The position numbers were made by a program, and so were the translations under genes. The notes beneath the pieces were generated by a model. It was not told the origin of the DNA. It made no database searches and saw only the letters and a program-made list of their open reading frames with translations. From positions 1-39,395 of the forward strand of contig JAQURJ010000008.1 of assembly GCA_028715705.1 (NCBI GenBank): a stretch of DNA of 39,395 nt, in the 5' to 3' direction. The stretch comes from Phycisphaerae bacterium (GTDB lineage: Bacteria > Planctomycetota > Phycisphaerae > Sedimentisphaerales > Anaerobacaceae). Numbering within the stretch: the first letter of the stretch is position 1; every line of letters starts with the position of its first letter. Below are positions 31,810 to 39,395 of this stretch, in pieces.

Positions 31810-32691
31810 ATGGACAGACTTGAGATACTGGAATCGCAAAGCGTTTTTATTTTGCGCGAAGCGTACAGATCGTTTAAGAATCTTGTGATGCTGTGGTCGA
31901 TCGGTAAGGACAGCACGGTATTGTTATGGCTTGCACGGAAGGCATTTTTCGGTCATATCCCTTTCCCGCTGATGCACATAGACACCTGCCATAAGATACC
32001 GGAGATGATACAATACCGTGACAGATTCGCGATGAAGTGGAAACTAAATCTAATTGTTGGAAAGAACAGCACCGCACTTGAAGCGGGGCAAACCTTTCCG
32101 GCTGGTGCGGTAAGCAGACTCGATTGCTGCGCGGCCTTGAAAAGCGAAGCGCTGAAACATACGCTCAGCGGCGAATGGCCTCGATGGGTGCTTGACCATA
32201 AAACCGGTGACTTCGTTCAGCAACAAGGCGGCGAACCGTTTACCGGCGTCATCGTCGGTGCGAGAGCCGATGAAGAAGGCAGCCGCAGCAAGGAGCGGTA
32301 TTTCTCTCCGCGTGACCAGCACAATGACTGGGACGTCGGTGACCAGCCGCCGGAACTGTGGAATCAGTTCAAGACAGATTTCGCGCCTGGTACGCATGTT
32401 CGGATACATCCGCTGCTCGATTGGACAGAATTAAATGTATGGGAATATATCGAGCGTGAAAATATTCCGATAGTCGATCTTTATTTTGATAATGGTGCAG
32501 GAAGCCGCTACAGGTCACTGGGTTGCGCGCCGTGCACGTCGCCGGTGGAATCAACGGCCAAAGATATCGGCGAGATAATCGAGGAGCTTAGAAGCGGCAA
32601 ATTTGCCAATATAGCCGAGCGAAGCGGTCGCGAACAGGACAAGGAAGACGGCTGCGGCCTGGAGACATTGCGAATAAAAGGATATATGTAA
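31810..32691 (+). CDS. cysD: Sulfate adenylyltransferase subunit 2
   Basis: The 293-residue protein matches CysD along its length. It has [20 protein letters not shown] (PP-loop SxGKDS), [54 protein letters not shown] and [16 protein letters not shown]. It forms ATP sulfurylase with CysN. An AAGAAAG sequence precedes the ATG. CysD and CysN are normally adjacent; here cysK and a metB-like gene lie between them. Confidence 0.96.
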   Translation: MDRLEILESQSVFILREAYRSFKNLVMLWSIGKDSTVLLWLARKAFFGHIPFPLMHIDTCHKIPEMIQYRDRFAMKWKLNLIVGKNSTALEAGQTFPAGAVSRLDCCAALKSEALKHTLSGEWPRWVLDHKTGDFVQQQGGEPFTGVIVGARADEEGSRSKERYFSPRDQHNDWDVGDQPPELWNQFKTDFAPGTHVRIHPLLDWTELNVWEYIERENIPIVDLYFDNGAGSRYRSLGCAPCTSPVESTAKDIGEIIEELRSGKFANIAERSGREQDKEDGCGLETLRIKGYM

Positions 32692-32722
32692 TAGGAAGTG
32701 TTTTAATTAAAAGGAGACAACA

Positions 32723-33670
32723 ATGGCCGGTATTTTTGAAAGTGTAATCCAAACAATTGGCGATACCCCTCTGGTAAAAGTCAACAAATTAATTCCAAGT
32801 GCGATGGTTTTAGCTAAACTTGAAAGCAAAAATCCTCTTGCTTCGATAAAAGATCGTATCGGTGTGTCAATGATTGAAGCGGCCCAAAGGGACGGCAAAA
32901 TCAACGATAAGACACTTATTGTTGAACCGACAAGCGGGAACACGGGCATTGCACTTGCTTTCGTGTGTGCTTCAAAGGGATATAGGCTGCTTCTTACAAT
33001 GCCTGAATCGATGAGCCTTGAGAGAAGAAAGGTGCTGAAGTTCCTTGGAGCCGAGCTTGTATTAACGCCAGCCTCGGAAGGAATGAGCGGCGCGGTGAGA
33101 AAAGCGTTGGAAATAGCGGGATCTAATAAGAACTCTTTTGTTCCGCAACAGTTTGAAAATCCTGCAAACCCGGAAATTCACCGCAGAACAACCGCCGAAG
33201 AAATCTGGAAGGACACCAACGGCAAAGTCGATATCCTCGTATCCGGCGTCGGCACCGGAGGTACGATAACTGGTGTGGCGGAAGTTATCAAGTCACGCAA
33301 TCCGAACTTTAAGGCGGTTGCCGTTGAACCTTTAAAGAGTCCGGTGTTGACACAGACTCTGGCCAACAAGGAAATCAAACCAGGTCCCCATAAGATACAA
33401 GGCATCGGAGCAGGCTTTGTTCCTAAAGTGCTGAATCTAAACATAATTGATGAAGTTCTAACTATTGATGATGATGAAGCCGTCGATTGGGCGCGACGGG
33501 CCGCCAAACTCGAAGGGCTGTTTGTCGGTATTTCTTCCGGCGCCGCTTTTGCCGCAGCGAACGCCCTTGCTTTAAGGCCGGAAAACAGGGGTAAAACAAT
33601 TGTAACCATCATCCCAAGTTTCGGTGAGCGTTATTTGTCATCGGCCCTTTTCGCCGACATCACAGCTTGA
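32723..33670 (+). CDS. cysK: Cysteine synthase (O-acetylserine sulfhydrylase)
   Basis: The 315-residue PLP enzyme has [23 protein letters not shown] with PLP Lys43, [25 protein letters not shown] and [13 protein letters not shown]. It combines sulfide with O-acetylserine to give cysteine. Length and motifs are those of CysK/CysM; the [12 protein letters not shown] segment favours CysK. AGGAGA precedes the ATG. Confidence 0.95.
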   Translation: MAGIFESVIQTIGDTPLVKVNKLIPSAMVLAKLESKNPLASIKDRIGVSMIEAAQRDGKINDKTLIVEPTSGNTGIALAFVCASKGYRLLLTMPESMSLERRKVLKFLGAELVLTPASEGMSGAVRKALEIAGSNKNSFVPQQFENPANPEIHRRTTAEEIWKDTNGKVDILVSGVGTGGTITGVAEVIKSRNPNFKAVAVEPLKSPVLTQTLANKEIKPGPHKIQGIGAGFVPKVLNLNIIDEVLTIDDDEAVDWARRAAKLEGLFVGISSGAAFAAANALALRPENRGKTIVTIIPSFGERYLSSALFADITA

Positions 33671-33718
33671 TGATTATTTGCTTGAAAACATAAAATAAGA
33701 TTGAACACAGGAGTAACA

Positions 33719-34861
33719 ATGAAATTCGCAACAAAAGCGATTCGTGAAGGCCAGCAACCCGATCCGTCAACAGGGGCTGTTATTGTCCCTATATACCAAA
33801 CTGCAAACTTCGCGTTCAAGGGTTTAGGCAAGCCGAACCTTTTTGAGTATTCCCGCAGCGGCAATCCCACTCGAAGCGCTTATGAAAAATGCCTGGCTTC
33901 CCTTGAAGATGGCAAATACGGCTTGGCGTTCAGTTCCGGTATGGCGGCAGTCGACGCGGCGATATCCACTCTGCGCCCCGGCGATCACGTGGTATCTTCG
34001 GAAAATATCTATGGTGGGACATTTCGCTTATTCGAAAATGTTGCTGTGCCGCGGGGAATACAGTTCACTTATGTTGACGGCGCCCGTCCACAGGCGTTCA
34101 AAGATGCGATCCGCAAAGAAACCAAAATGATCTGGATAGAAACACCGGCAAATCCCCTGCTGCAATTAGTTGATGTAAAAGCTGTGTCGCAAATAAGCAG
34201 CAAACATAATCTTGTTCTCGTTGCGGACAACACATTCTCATCTCCATTCTTTCAAAGACCGCTCGGGCAGGGTGCTGATGTTGTGGTTCACAGTACAACA
34301 AAATATATCAGCGGACATTCTGATGTCATAGGCGGCGCGATTATTACAAGCAGCGAAGAGCTTTTCGCAAAATACTCCTTCTATCAAAATGCTGTTGGCG
34401 CGGTTCCTGGGCCGTTTGACTGCTGGCTTAGTCTGCGAGGTTTGAAAACTCTTCCTGTTCGGATGAAAAAACATGAAGAAAACGCATTGAAAGCCGCCAA
34501 ATGGCTTTCTAATCATTCCAAAGCCCTTGATGTCATTTATCCTGGGCTGGAAACCCACCCTCAGCACAGCCTTGCAAAATCGCAGATGGACGGTTTTGGA
34601 GCCATTATTACTTTTGAGCTTGCTGGCGGTCTGCAAGCGGTTGAAAAATTTGTGGATGGTCTTGAAGTATTTGTTTTTGCCGAAAGTCTCGGTGGTGTCG
34701 AATCGCTGGTTTGTCATCCCTGGACTATGAGCCATGCCGTTATGAGCAGGGAAGAAAAGGAAAAAATCGGGATAACCGAAGGTACAATTCGGCTGTCAAT
34801 CGGAATTGAAGACATAGATGATTTGATTGAAGATATTGATAATGCTCTGAATAGATGTTAA
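33719..34861 (+). CDS. Cys/Met metabolism PLP enzyme (cystathionine gamma-synthase / O-acetylhomoserine sulfhydrylase type)
   Basis: From ATG 33719 (AGGAG upstream) the protein is 380 residues. It has [46 protein letters not shown], the PLP site [12 protein letters not shown] with Lys195, and [18 protein letters not shown]. The family covers MetB, MetC/CGL, MetY and MetZ, which sequence alone separates poorly. Position between cysK and cysN suggests direct sulfide use on an acylhomoserine or trans-sulfuration to methionine. Length near 380 fits the MetB/CGL group better than the longer MetY. Confidence 0.9.
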   Translation: MKFATKAIREGQQPDPSTGAVIVPIYQTANFAFKGLGKPNLFEYSRSGNPTRSAYEKCLASLEDGKYGLAFSSGMAAVDAAISTLRPGDHVVSSENIYGGTFRLFENVAVPRGIQFTYVDGARPQAFKDAIRKETKMIWIETPANPLLQLVDVKAVSQISSKHNLVLVADNTFSSPFFQRPLGQGADVVVHSTTKYISGHSDVIGGAIITSSEELFAKYSFYQNAVGAVPGPFDCWLSLRGLKTLPVRMKKHEENALKAAKWLSNHSKALDVIYPGLETHPQHSLAKSQMDGFGAIITFELAGGLQAVEKFVDGLEVFVFAESLGGVESLVCHPWTMSHAVMSREEKEKIGITEGTIRLSIGIEDIDDLIEDIDNALNRC

Positions 34862-34871
34862 TGGAATATAT

Positions 34872-36701
34872 ATGAAGACACAGACACAAACAGAATTAAT
34901 AGACAGACAGGCCGCCTCAGGAGAGCAGATGAATATCGTAGTCATAGGTCATGTTGACCACGGCAAAAGCACCGTTGTCGGCAGATTGCTTGCCGATACA
35001 GGTTCTCTGCCGAATGGAAAACTCGAAGAAGTAAAAGCCAGATGCGCACGAAATTCAAAGCCGTTTGAATATGCCTTTCTGCTGGATGCGTTAAAGGATG
35101 AGCAGGCGCAGGGGATAACTATCGATTCTGCACGGTGCTTTTTTCAATCATCGAAGCGGGAATATATAATCATCGACGCGCCCGGTCATATTGAGTTTCT
35201 AAAGAACATGATCTCCGGCGCAGCGCGTGCGGAAGCGGCTGTGTTGGTTATAGACGCCAAGGAGGGTGTGCGAGAAAACTCACGGCGTCACGGTTATCTG
35301 CTTAGTATGCTTGGAATTCGGCAGGTGGTTGTGGTTGTTAATAAACTTGATCTTGTAGATTACTCAGAAAGTGTTTTTGAATCCATCCGCGAAGAGTATT
35401 CGCAATTTCTAAAACAGATAAATACCGAAGCAAGAACTTTTATTCCGGCCGCTGCCCGTGAAGGTGTCAATATAGTCAGTCGGTCGGAAACAACCGGATG
35501 GTACAACGGGCCAACGGTTCTGGAAGCTCTTGACGAATTTGAAAAAGAAGCCGCACCGGTCGAGCAACCGCTGCGTTTTCCGGTTCAGGATGTATATAAG
35601 TTTACCGAACATGGTGACGACCGCAGGGTCATTGCGGGACGTATCGAAACTGGAAGGCTTGAAGTTGGCGATGATGTGGTATTTCTACCATCGGGTAAAA
35701 AATCCGCCATAGCGAGCATCGAAAGCTTTAATCTGCCGATCCAAAAAACAGCCAGTGCGGGACAATCCACAGGTATTACTCTGACAGAGCAGATTTATGT
35801 TACCGCCGGAGAGATAATATGCAAAGCCGAACAGCCGCAGACGGCTATAGGGACACATCTGAAAGTAAATATATTTTGGATGGGGCGTCAGCCCATGATA
35901 AAGGGCAAACGCTATAAACTGAAGATAGGGACGGCAAGGATAGCAGTATGGCTGCGTCAGATAGTTACCGTCCTCGACGCGTCTGAGCTGACCACCGACT
36001 CCAACAAGCAGCAGGTAGAACGTCATGATGTCGCAGAGTGCGTTCTTGAGACATTAAAACCAATAGCATTCGACCTGACCACAGAGGTCGCCCGCACATC
36101 GAGATTTGTAATCATTGACAACTATGAGATCGCCGGCGGCGGAGTCATTCTTGAAAACTTAAAAAATACCGCCGATCGCATTTCCGAAGGCGTTCGCCGC
36201 AGACAACATAACTGGGAACGAAGCGCAATTACCACCCAGAAACGTTTGGATCGTTATAAGCAGCATTCAACGCTGATTTTAGTCACCGGTGCAGCGGGTG
36301 TGGGCAAAAAGCGGCTGGCTAAAACGCTTGAGGAGCAGCTTTTTGAGAGCGGTAGGATGGTATATTATCTTGGCCTTAACAACAGTCTCTACGGTATAGA
36401 TGCCGATATAGAAAGCGATCGTGACGAATATCTGCGGCGGCTGGGTGAAATTTCTCATCTTTTCACAGATGCCGGGCTTATCCTGATCACAACTGTCAGC
36501 GAGTTAGATGATTATGAATTTAAGATGATCAGACAGTTGAATCATCCCAACGACTGTCTCCTCATAAATATCGGCGCACGTAGGTTCAGCGAAGCAAAAC
36601 CAGATATGCAGCTTGAACCATCGAGTAATGTTTCGCAAGCGGCACAAAAAATATGTGACATGCTGACAGAAAAGAAATATATTATTGAGTATTATCTATA
36701 A
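34872..36701 (+). CDS. cysN: Sulfate adenylyltransferase GTPase subunit fused to a degenerate APS kinase domain
   Basis: The 609-residue protein has an EF-Tu-like GTPase half: GHVDHGKST (26-34), [23 protein letters not shown] and two beta-barrel domains to about 430. The last 150 residues follow the CysC (APS kinase) layout: [20 protein letters not shown] near 468-487, then [19 protein letters not shown]. The P-loop Ser/Thr is replaced by Lys (GVGKK for GxGKST), and the usual DGDxxR substrate motif is absent (LGLNNSLYG). Kinase activity is therefore doubtful, while the GTPase half looks intact. The APS-reducing CysH nearby makes PAPS unnecessary. It starts 10 bases after the MetB-like gene. 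Confidence 0.92.
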   Translation: MKTQTQTELIDRQAASGEQMNIVVIGHVDHGKSTVVGRLLADTGSLPNGKLEEVKARCARNSKPFEYAFLLDALKDEQAQGITIDSARCFFQSSKREYIIIDAPGHIEFLKNMISGAARAEAAVLVIDAKEGVRENSRRHGYLLSMLGIRQVVVVVNKLDLVDYSESVFESIREEYSQFLKQINTEARTFIPAAAREGVNIVSRSETTGWYNGPTVLEALDEFEKEAAPVEQPLRFPVQDVYKFTEHGDDRRVIAGRIETGRLEVGDDVVFLPSGKKSAIASIESFNLPIQKTASAGQSTGITLTEQIYVTAGEIICKAEQPQTAIGTHLKVNIFWMGRQPMIKGKRYKLKIGTARIAVWLRQIVTVLDASELTTDSNKQQVERHDVAECVLETLKPIAFDLTTEVARTSRFVIIDNYEIAGGGVILENLKNTADRISEGVRRRQHNWERSAITTQKRLDRYKQHSTLILVTGAAGVGKKRLAKTLEEQLFESGRMVYYLGLNNSLYGIDADIESDRDEYLRRLGEISHLFTDAGLILITTVSELDDYEFKMIRQLNHPNDCLLINIGARRFSEAKPDMQLEPSSNVSQAAQKICDMLTEKKYIIEYYL

Positions 36702-36722
36702 ACCTGACAAAAGGAAATTTCG

Positions 36723-38255
36723 ATGAATACAGTGGCATCATCAATATCGCTGCGGTTACCGGAAAGAGTCAAGAATGACACTCGCAGGTACAGAACAAAT
36801 TTATCGCGGTTTTTGAAGGGGATATTTTCCGAAGCAGATTTTACCGCTTATCGTAAAACGATGGGGATATATGAGCAGAGACAATCGGGCTGGTATATGG
36901 TAAGAGTGCGCATAGGGGCAGGGATGGCTTCCACCGCTCAGCTTACGCGAATAGCGGAACTTAGCTGCCGATTCGGCAGAGGTGTTCTGCATGTCACCAC
37001 TCGTCAGGATATACAGATTCACGATGTAAAAATTGAGGATACTGCCAATTTGCTTGAAGAATTGCAGGACGCCGGACTTTGCACTCGCGGAGGCGGAGGT
37101 GACACGGTTCGCAATGTCACTTCCTGTCCTCGGAGTGGGGTCTGTCCCGATGAAAAATTTGACGTACGACCCTTCGCGATCGCGGTTGCTGAATATCTGC
37201 TGGCGTCGAGCAGCTCTTACGCCCTTCCGAGAAAATTCAAGATAGCTTTTTCGGGATGCGGGCTGGACTGCTCGCTGGGATCGGTAACTGATGTTGGTTT
37301 TTTTGCTCATGTAGAGAACGACGCAGCCGGTTTCAGTGTTTATGCCGGCGGCGGGCTTGGGGCAAATCCGGCTATGGGAATAAAAATCGAGGATTTCGTA
37401 CACAGCGATGAGATACTTGAGGTTGTCGAGTCTCTTAAACAGATATTTGACAGAGAAGGTGACAGAACCAACCGCCGTGAAGCTCGGCTGCGATATGTAG
37501 TTTCACGGGTCGGCAGAGAAAAATTCATAGAACTTTACCATCAGCAGCGAAAAGAACTTTCGGGAAAAGTCCCAAAGATAGATTTGAAATCCTGTCGCTG
37601 CGAACCAGAAAATATTGTCGAGTCAACCGGTGAAAACGAATCCGAGCCTAACGTAATGCCTGAAAAACGCAAAGGTTTTTATACGGTTGAAATAAAACTT
37701 CACCTCGGGCAGATAACAGCCGAAGAGCTTATGAGTGTTTGCGAGTTGGCGGAGAAATTCGCAGCAGGTGACATAAGGACAAGTCAGACACAGAATCTAC
37801 TAATAACTTCAGTAGCAAAAGAAAATGTCAATACCATTTTGGAGAAAATCAATTCGCTTGAATCAACCGAGAAAAGCGGTGCAAAATTCGTTACATGTAC
37901 TGGAGCCGGTGTATGCCGATTAGGGCTGTGCAATTCCAGGGCATTGGTAAACGATGTCATGGAGTTATTCGAGAAGAAGAACATTGACGCATCGAAACTT
38001 CCACTGATACGAGTGAGCGGATGTCCGAATAGCTGCGCGAATCACCAGATCGCAGCGTTAAGTTTTCAGGGCAGGATAAAAAGGGTCGACGGTGAACCGA
38101 AAGAGTTTTACGATTGCTTTGTCAATGGCAATGCCGGTGAAGGGAATGTGAAATTCGCCGAACGGATCGGCACATTTGCGGCAAAGGATATACCGGATAT
38201 CCTGACAAAGTGGTGCAAGGATGGAAGGCAACCAGACTTAACTGTCGATATATGA
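36723..38255 (+). CDS. Sulfite reductase hemoprotein (nitrite/sulfite reductase family)
   Basis: The 510-residue protein has the two pseudo-symmetric halves of the siroheme/4Fe-4S reductases: RGVLHVTTRQDIQIHDVKIE, NVTSCPRSGVCPDEKFDV and FKIAFSGCGLDCSLG. Near residue 390 come CTGAGVCRLGLCNS and VSGCPNSCANHQ, which supply the cluster and siroheme cysteines. It reduces sulfite to sulfide by six electrons, probably from ferredoxin as no flavoprotein gene is adjacent. Nitrite cannot be excluded by sequence, but the operon favours sulfite. AAAAGGAAA precedes the ATG. It is the last gene of the operon. Confidence 0.93.
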   Translation: MNTVASSISLRLPERVKNDTRRYRTNLSRFLKGIFSEADFTAYRKTMGIYEQRQSGWYMVRVRIGAGMASTAQLTRIAELSCRFGRGVLHVTTRQDIQIHDVKIEDTANLLEELQDAGLCTRGGGGDTVRNVTSCPRSGVCPDEKFDVRPFAIAVAEYLLASSSSYALPRKFKIAFSGCGLDCSLGSVTDVGFFAHVENDAAGFSVYAGGGLGANPAMGIKIEDFVHSDEILEVVESLKQIFDREGDRTNRREARLRYVVSRVGREKFIELYHQQRKELSGKVPKIDLKSCRCEPENIVESTGENESEPNVMPEKRKGFYTVEIKLHLGQITAEELMSVCELAEKFAAGDIRTSQTQNLLITSVAKENVNTILEKINSLESTEKSGAKFVTCTGAGVCRLGLCNSRALVNDVMELFEKKNIDASKLPLIRVSGCPNSCANHQIAALSFQGRIKRVDGEPKEFYDCFVNGNAGEGNVKFAERIGTFAAKDIPDILTKWCKDGRQPDLTVDI

Positions 38256-38894
38256 TTTAACAGCCGTGAATGTGGAGATCAGCTGAGTTTGATTTGCTTC
38301 ACCGGTTTTTCCCTGTTTACAACCGCTTCCTGCTACGCTAAAGTATCACATCTCTGATAGTACCTCATAACGAACAATTGAATTTGTGGGTACAATTTTT
38401 CAAGTTAACCCTTGCATCATCGGCTGTAAAATGCCAGTCCACAGCTTTCTGATTGGCATTTCTTTTACAATACCATTCTTTTTCTTCTTCTTGCAATGTT
38501 GCGATATCCGGTATTCGCCAATCACGGATGTCATTGAGAATTTGCCATGCCTACGCAAAGGTCTATATTACATCTACTCGACTGAACATTTACAGACTCA
38601 TTCGTATAATATACGGCTCTCGATTGAAAAATACAGTATTCAACCAGAAAGCACCTCATGTCCGATAAACAGTGTATATGAAAGATTATACGTTAAGCAT
38701 TGGAAATTGAATATTCGAGACCAAAGCCGCCGTTGGCCGACATCTCGATGGAACTTAAACCGGGCCGCCTAAAAGCGGGTTTTTAGAGTGGACTCAATTA
38801 TGACTTGACAAAGGTCGTTCCATATCAGGGTTTGGTAAGATATATGGAACAGGCGTTGTATAAAGGAAAACCCAGTATTTGAGGAGTTAATATT
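38256..38894. other. Region downstream of the sulfur operon, IS remnant only
   Basis: No intact gene is supported in these 639 bases. They contain the IS630 transposase fragment on the minus strand (38365-38552). The plus-strand 128-codon frame 38386-38772 is antisense to that fragment and is not protein-like. Confidence 0.6.
38365..38552 (-). pseudogene. IS630-family transposase, C-terminal remnant
   Basis: The minus strand reads WQILNDIRDWRIPDIATLQE, then WYCKRNANQKAVDWHFTADD and ARVNLKNCTHKF to a TGA at 38365-38367. The RIPD, W-x2-RN-x2-Q-K-x-V-D-W-x-F-T-x-x-D-A-R and LK series is the C-terminal end of IS630 transposases. An in-frame TAG lies just upstream and nothing recognisable precedes it. 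No terminal repeats are seen. Confidence 0.72.
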
Positions 38895-39209
38895 ATGGCA
38901 CGAAGTATGGAGAATTTTATTGTTGATTTGGTGTCTTTTTTGAATCTGCTGGGGCTTATCTTTACCGGCTACGTAATGAAATATGTACTGCCGCCCGGCA
39001 GCGGTGGACAGGGACGACTCTTTCACGGAGGTGCCGGTCGTGGCGGGAATGTGAAAGAATTATGGTCGATGACACGTCATGAATGGGGCAGTATTCATTT
39101 TTATCTGGCAGTTGTGTTTGTTTTTCTGATAGTTGTCCATATCATATTGCATTGGAAATGGGTCAAGTGTTATATTGAATCGCTTTTCCGAGCAAGGCGA
39201 CCAAAATGA
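38895..39209 (+). CDS. DUF4405 membrane cytochrome-like protein
   Basis: The 104-residue protein has two hydrophobic helices (about 8-30 and 67-88). They are joined by a Gly-rich loop with GRLFHGGAGRGG and MTRHEWGSIHFYLA, and end in VVHIILHWKWVK. The spaced histidines (HEWGxIH, VVHxxLHW) are the heme-binding pattern of DUF4405/cytochrome b561-like proteins, which can pass electrons across the membrane. GAGGAG precedes the ATG. It lies alone between the sulfur operon and an IS element. Confidence 0.85.
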   Translation: MARSMENFIVDLVSFLNLLGLIFTGYVMKYVLPPGSGGQGRLFHGGAGRGGNVKELWSMTRHEWGSIHFYLAVVFVFLIVVHIILHWKWVKCYIESLFRARRPK

Positions 39210-39313
39210 AAAAATGAAAAGATAAGCAAGATCGGCCAATTTGGATATTGCTTTTCTATTAAAATTTCTCACAGCCGTCCCATAGGAAATCAAATATGAG
39301 AGAGCTTCTAAAA

Positions 39314-39375
39314 TAGCGGGATATGAGTTACACTAATGTTACCAACAAATTAGGAGTAACTCATGAAACCCGCTA
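39314..39375 (+). repeat. Long imperfect hairpin over the transposase start codon
   Basis: TAGCGGG-at-ATGAGTTAC (39314-39331) pairs with GTAACTCAT-gaaa-CCCGCTA (39356-39375). The start codon ATG (39363-39365) begins in the right arm. RNA entering from outside the element would fold and hide the start region, a known safeguard in IS10/IS50-type elements. Confidence 0.65.
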
Positions 39376-39395
39376 AGCATCAATATACCATTCTC
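39363..39395 (+). CDS. IS transposase, first 11 residues (runs off the window)
   Basis: The ATG follows TTAGGAG and reads MKPAKHQYTIL to the end of the window. This opening is like those of IS4-family transposases (recalled, not searched). The hairpin around the start supports an insertion sequence. Too short for a firm family call. Confidence 0.5.
   Translation, partial: MKPAKHQYTIL

Noticed and set aside
38386-38772. 128-codon plus-strand frame
   Set aside because: It is antisense to the IS630 remnant, has a low-complexity Phe run and no ribosome binding site.

Overview
This window looks like a bacterial chromosome segment in which ordinary genes flank a long accessory region. Shine-Dalgarno sites, sigma-70-like promoters, an assimilatory sulfur operon, a type I restriction operon and an IS element all point to a bacterium. 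Gene content (DUF2061 inside a cys operon, a DUF4405 cytochrome, a ubiquitin-like cassette) reminds me of Planctomycetota, perhaps Phycisphaerae. That placement is inference from recalled families and was not tested by any search.

Layout. 1-383: end of a family 2 glycosyltransferase gene. 720-9570: a type I restriction-modification operon in the order hsdM, HAD phosphatase, hsdS, AlbA/Schlafen-type ATPase, hsdR; the first four are coupled by ATGA overlaps. 9750-14901: a minus-strand module with a HerA/DUF87-like ATPase, a small protein and an AAA+ ATPase of the archaeal/eukaryotic Orc1/Cdc6 type. Directly upstream of the Orc1/Cdc6-like gene is a tandem array of about 18-bp iteron-like units. 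A coiled-coil/winged-helix protein and two small proteins complete the module, which reads as a replication/partition block. 15315-17467: a nucleotidyltransferase, a KOW-like protein and a small HTH protein. 17585-26814: a minus-strand cassette containing a ThiS/MoaD-like ubiquitin fold protein, an E2-like protein fused to a RING-like Cys-rich tail, a JAMM peptidase and a ThiF/E1-like enzyme. It also carries a GHKL ATPase, a DUF2958 protein and several conserved hypotheticals. A 249-bp MITE-like element interrupts its last gene. 27628-30126: a broken ROK gene meeting a DNA methyltransferase tail, then a HARE-HTH protein and small phage/plasmid-like proteins. 30266-38255: Rrf2 regulator, DUF2061, APS reductase, CysD, CysK, a MetB-like enzyme, CysN with a degenerate CysC domain, and sulfite reductase. 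38365-39395: IS630 remnant, DUF4405 cytochrome, and the start of an IS transposase.

How it fits together. The sulfur operon takes sulfate to APS (CysD/CysN), APS to sulfite (4Fe-4S reductase), sulfite to sulfide, and sulfide into cysteine and homocysteine, probably under the Rrf2 protein. The accessory region looks like an integrated or formerly autonomous element with an Orc1/Cdc6-type origin, a HerA-like DNA pump and a complete Ubl-E1-E2-RING-JAMM protein conjugation set. That combination is the most unusual content here.
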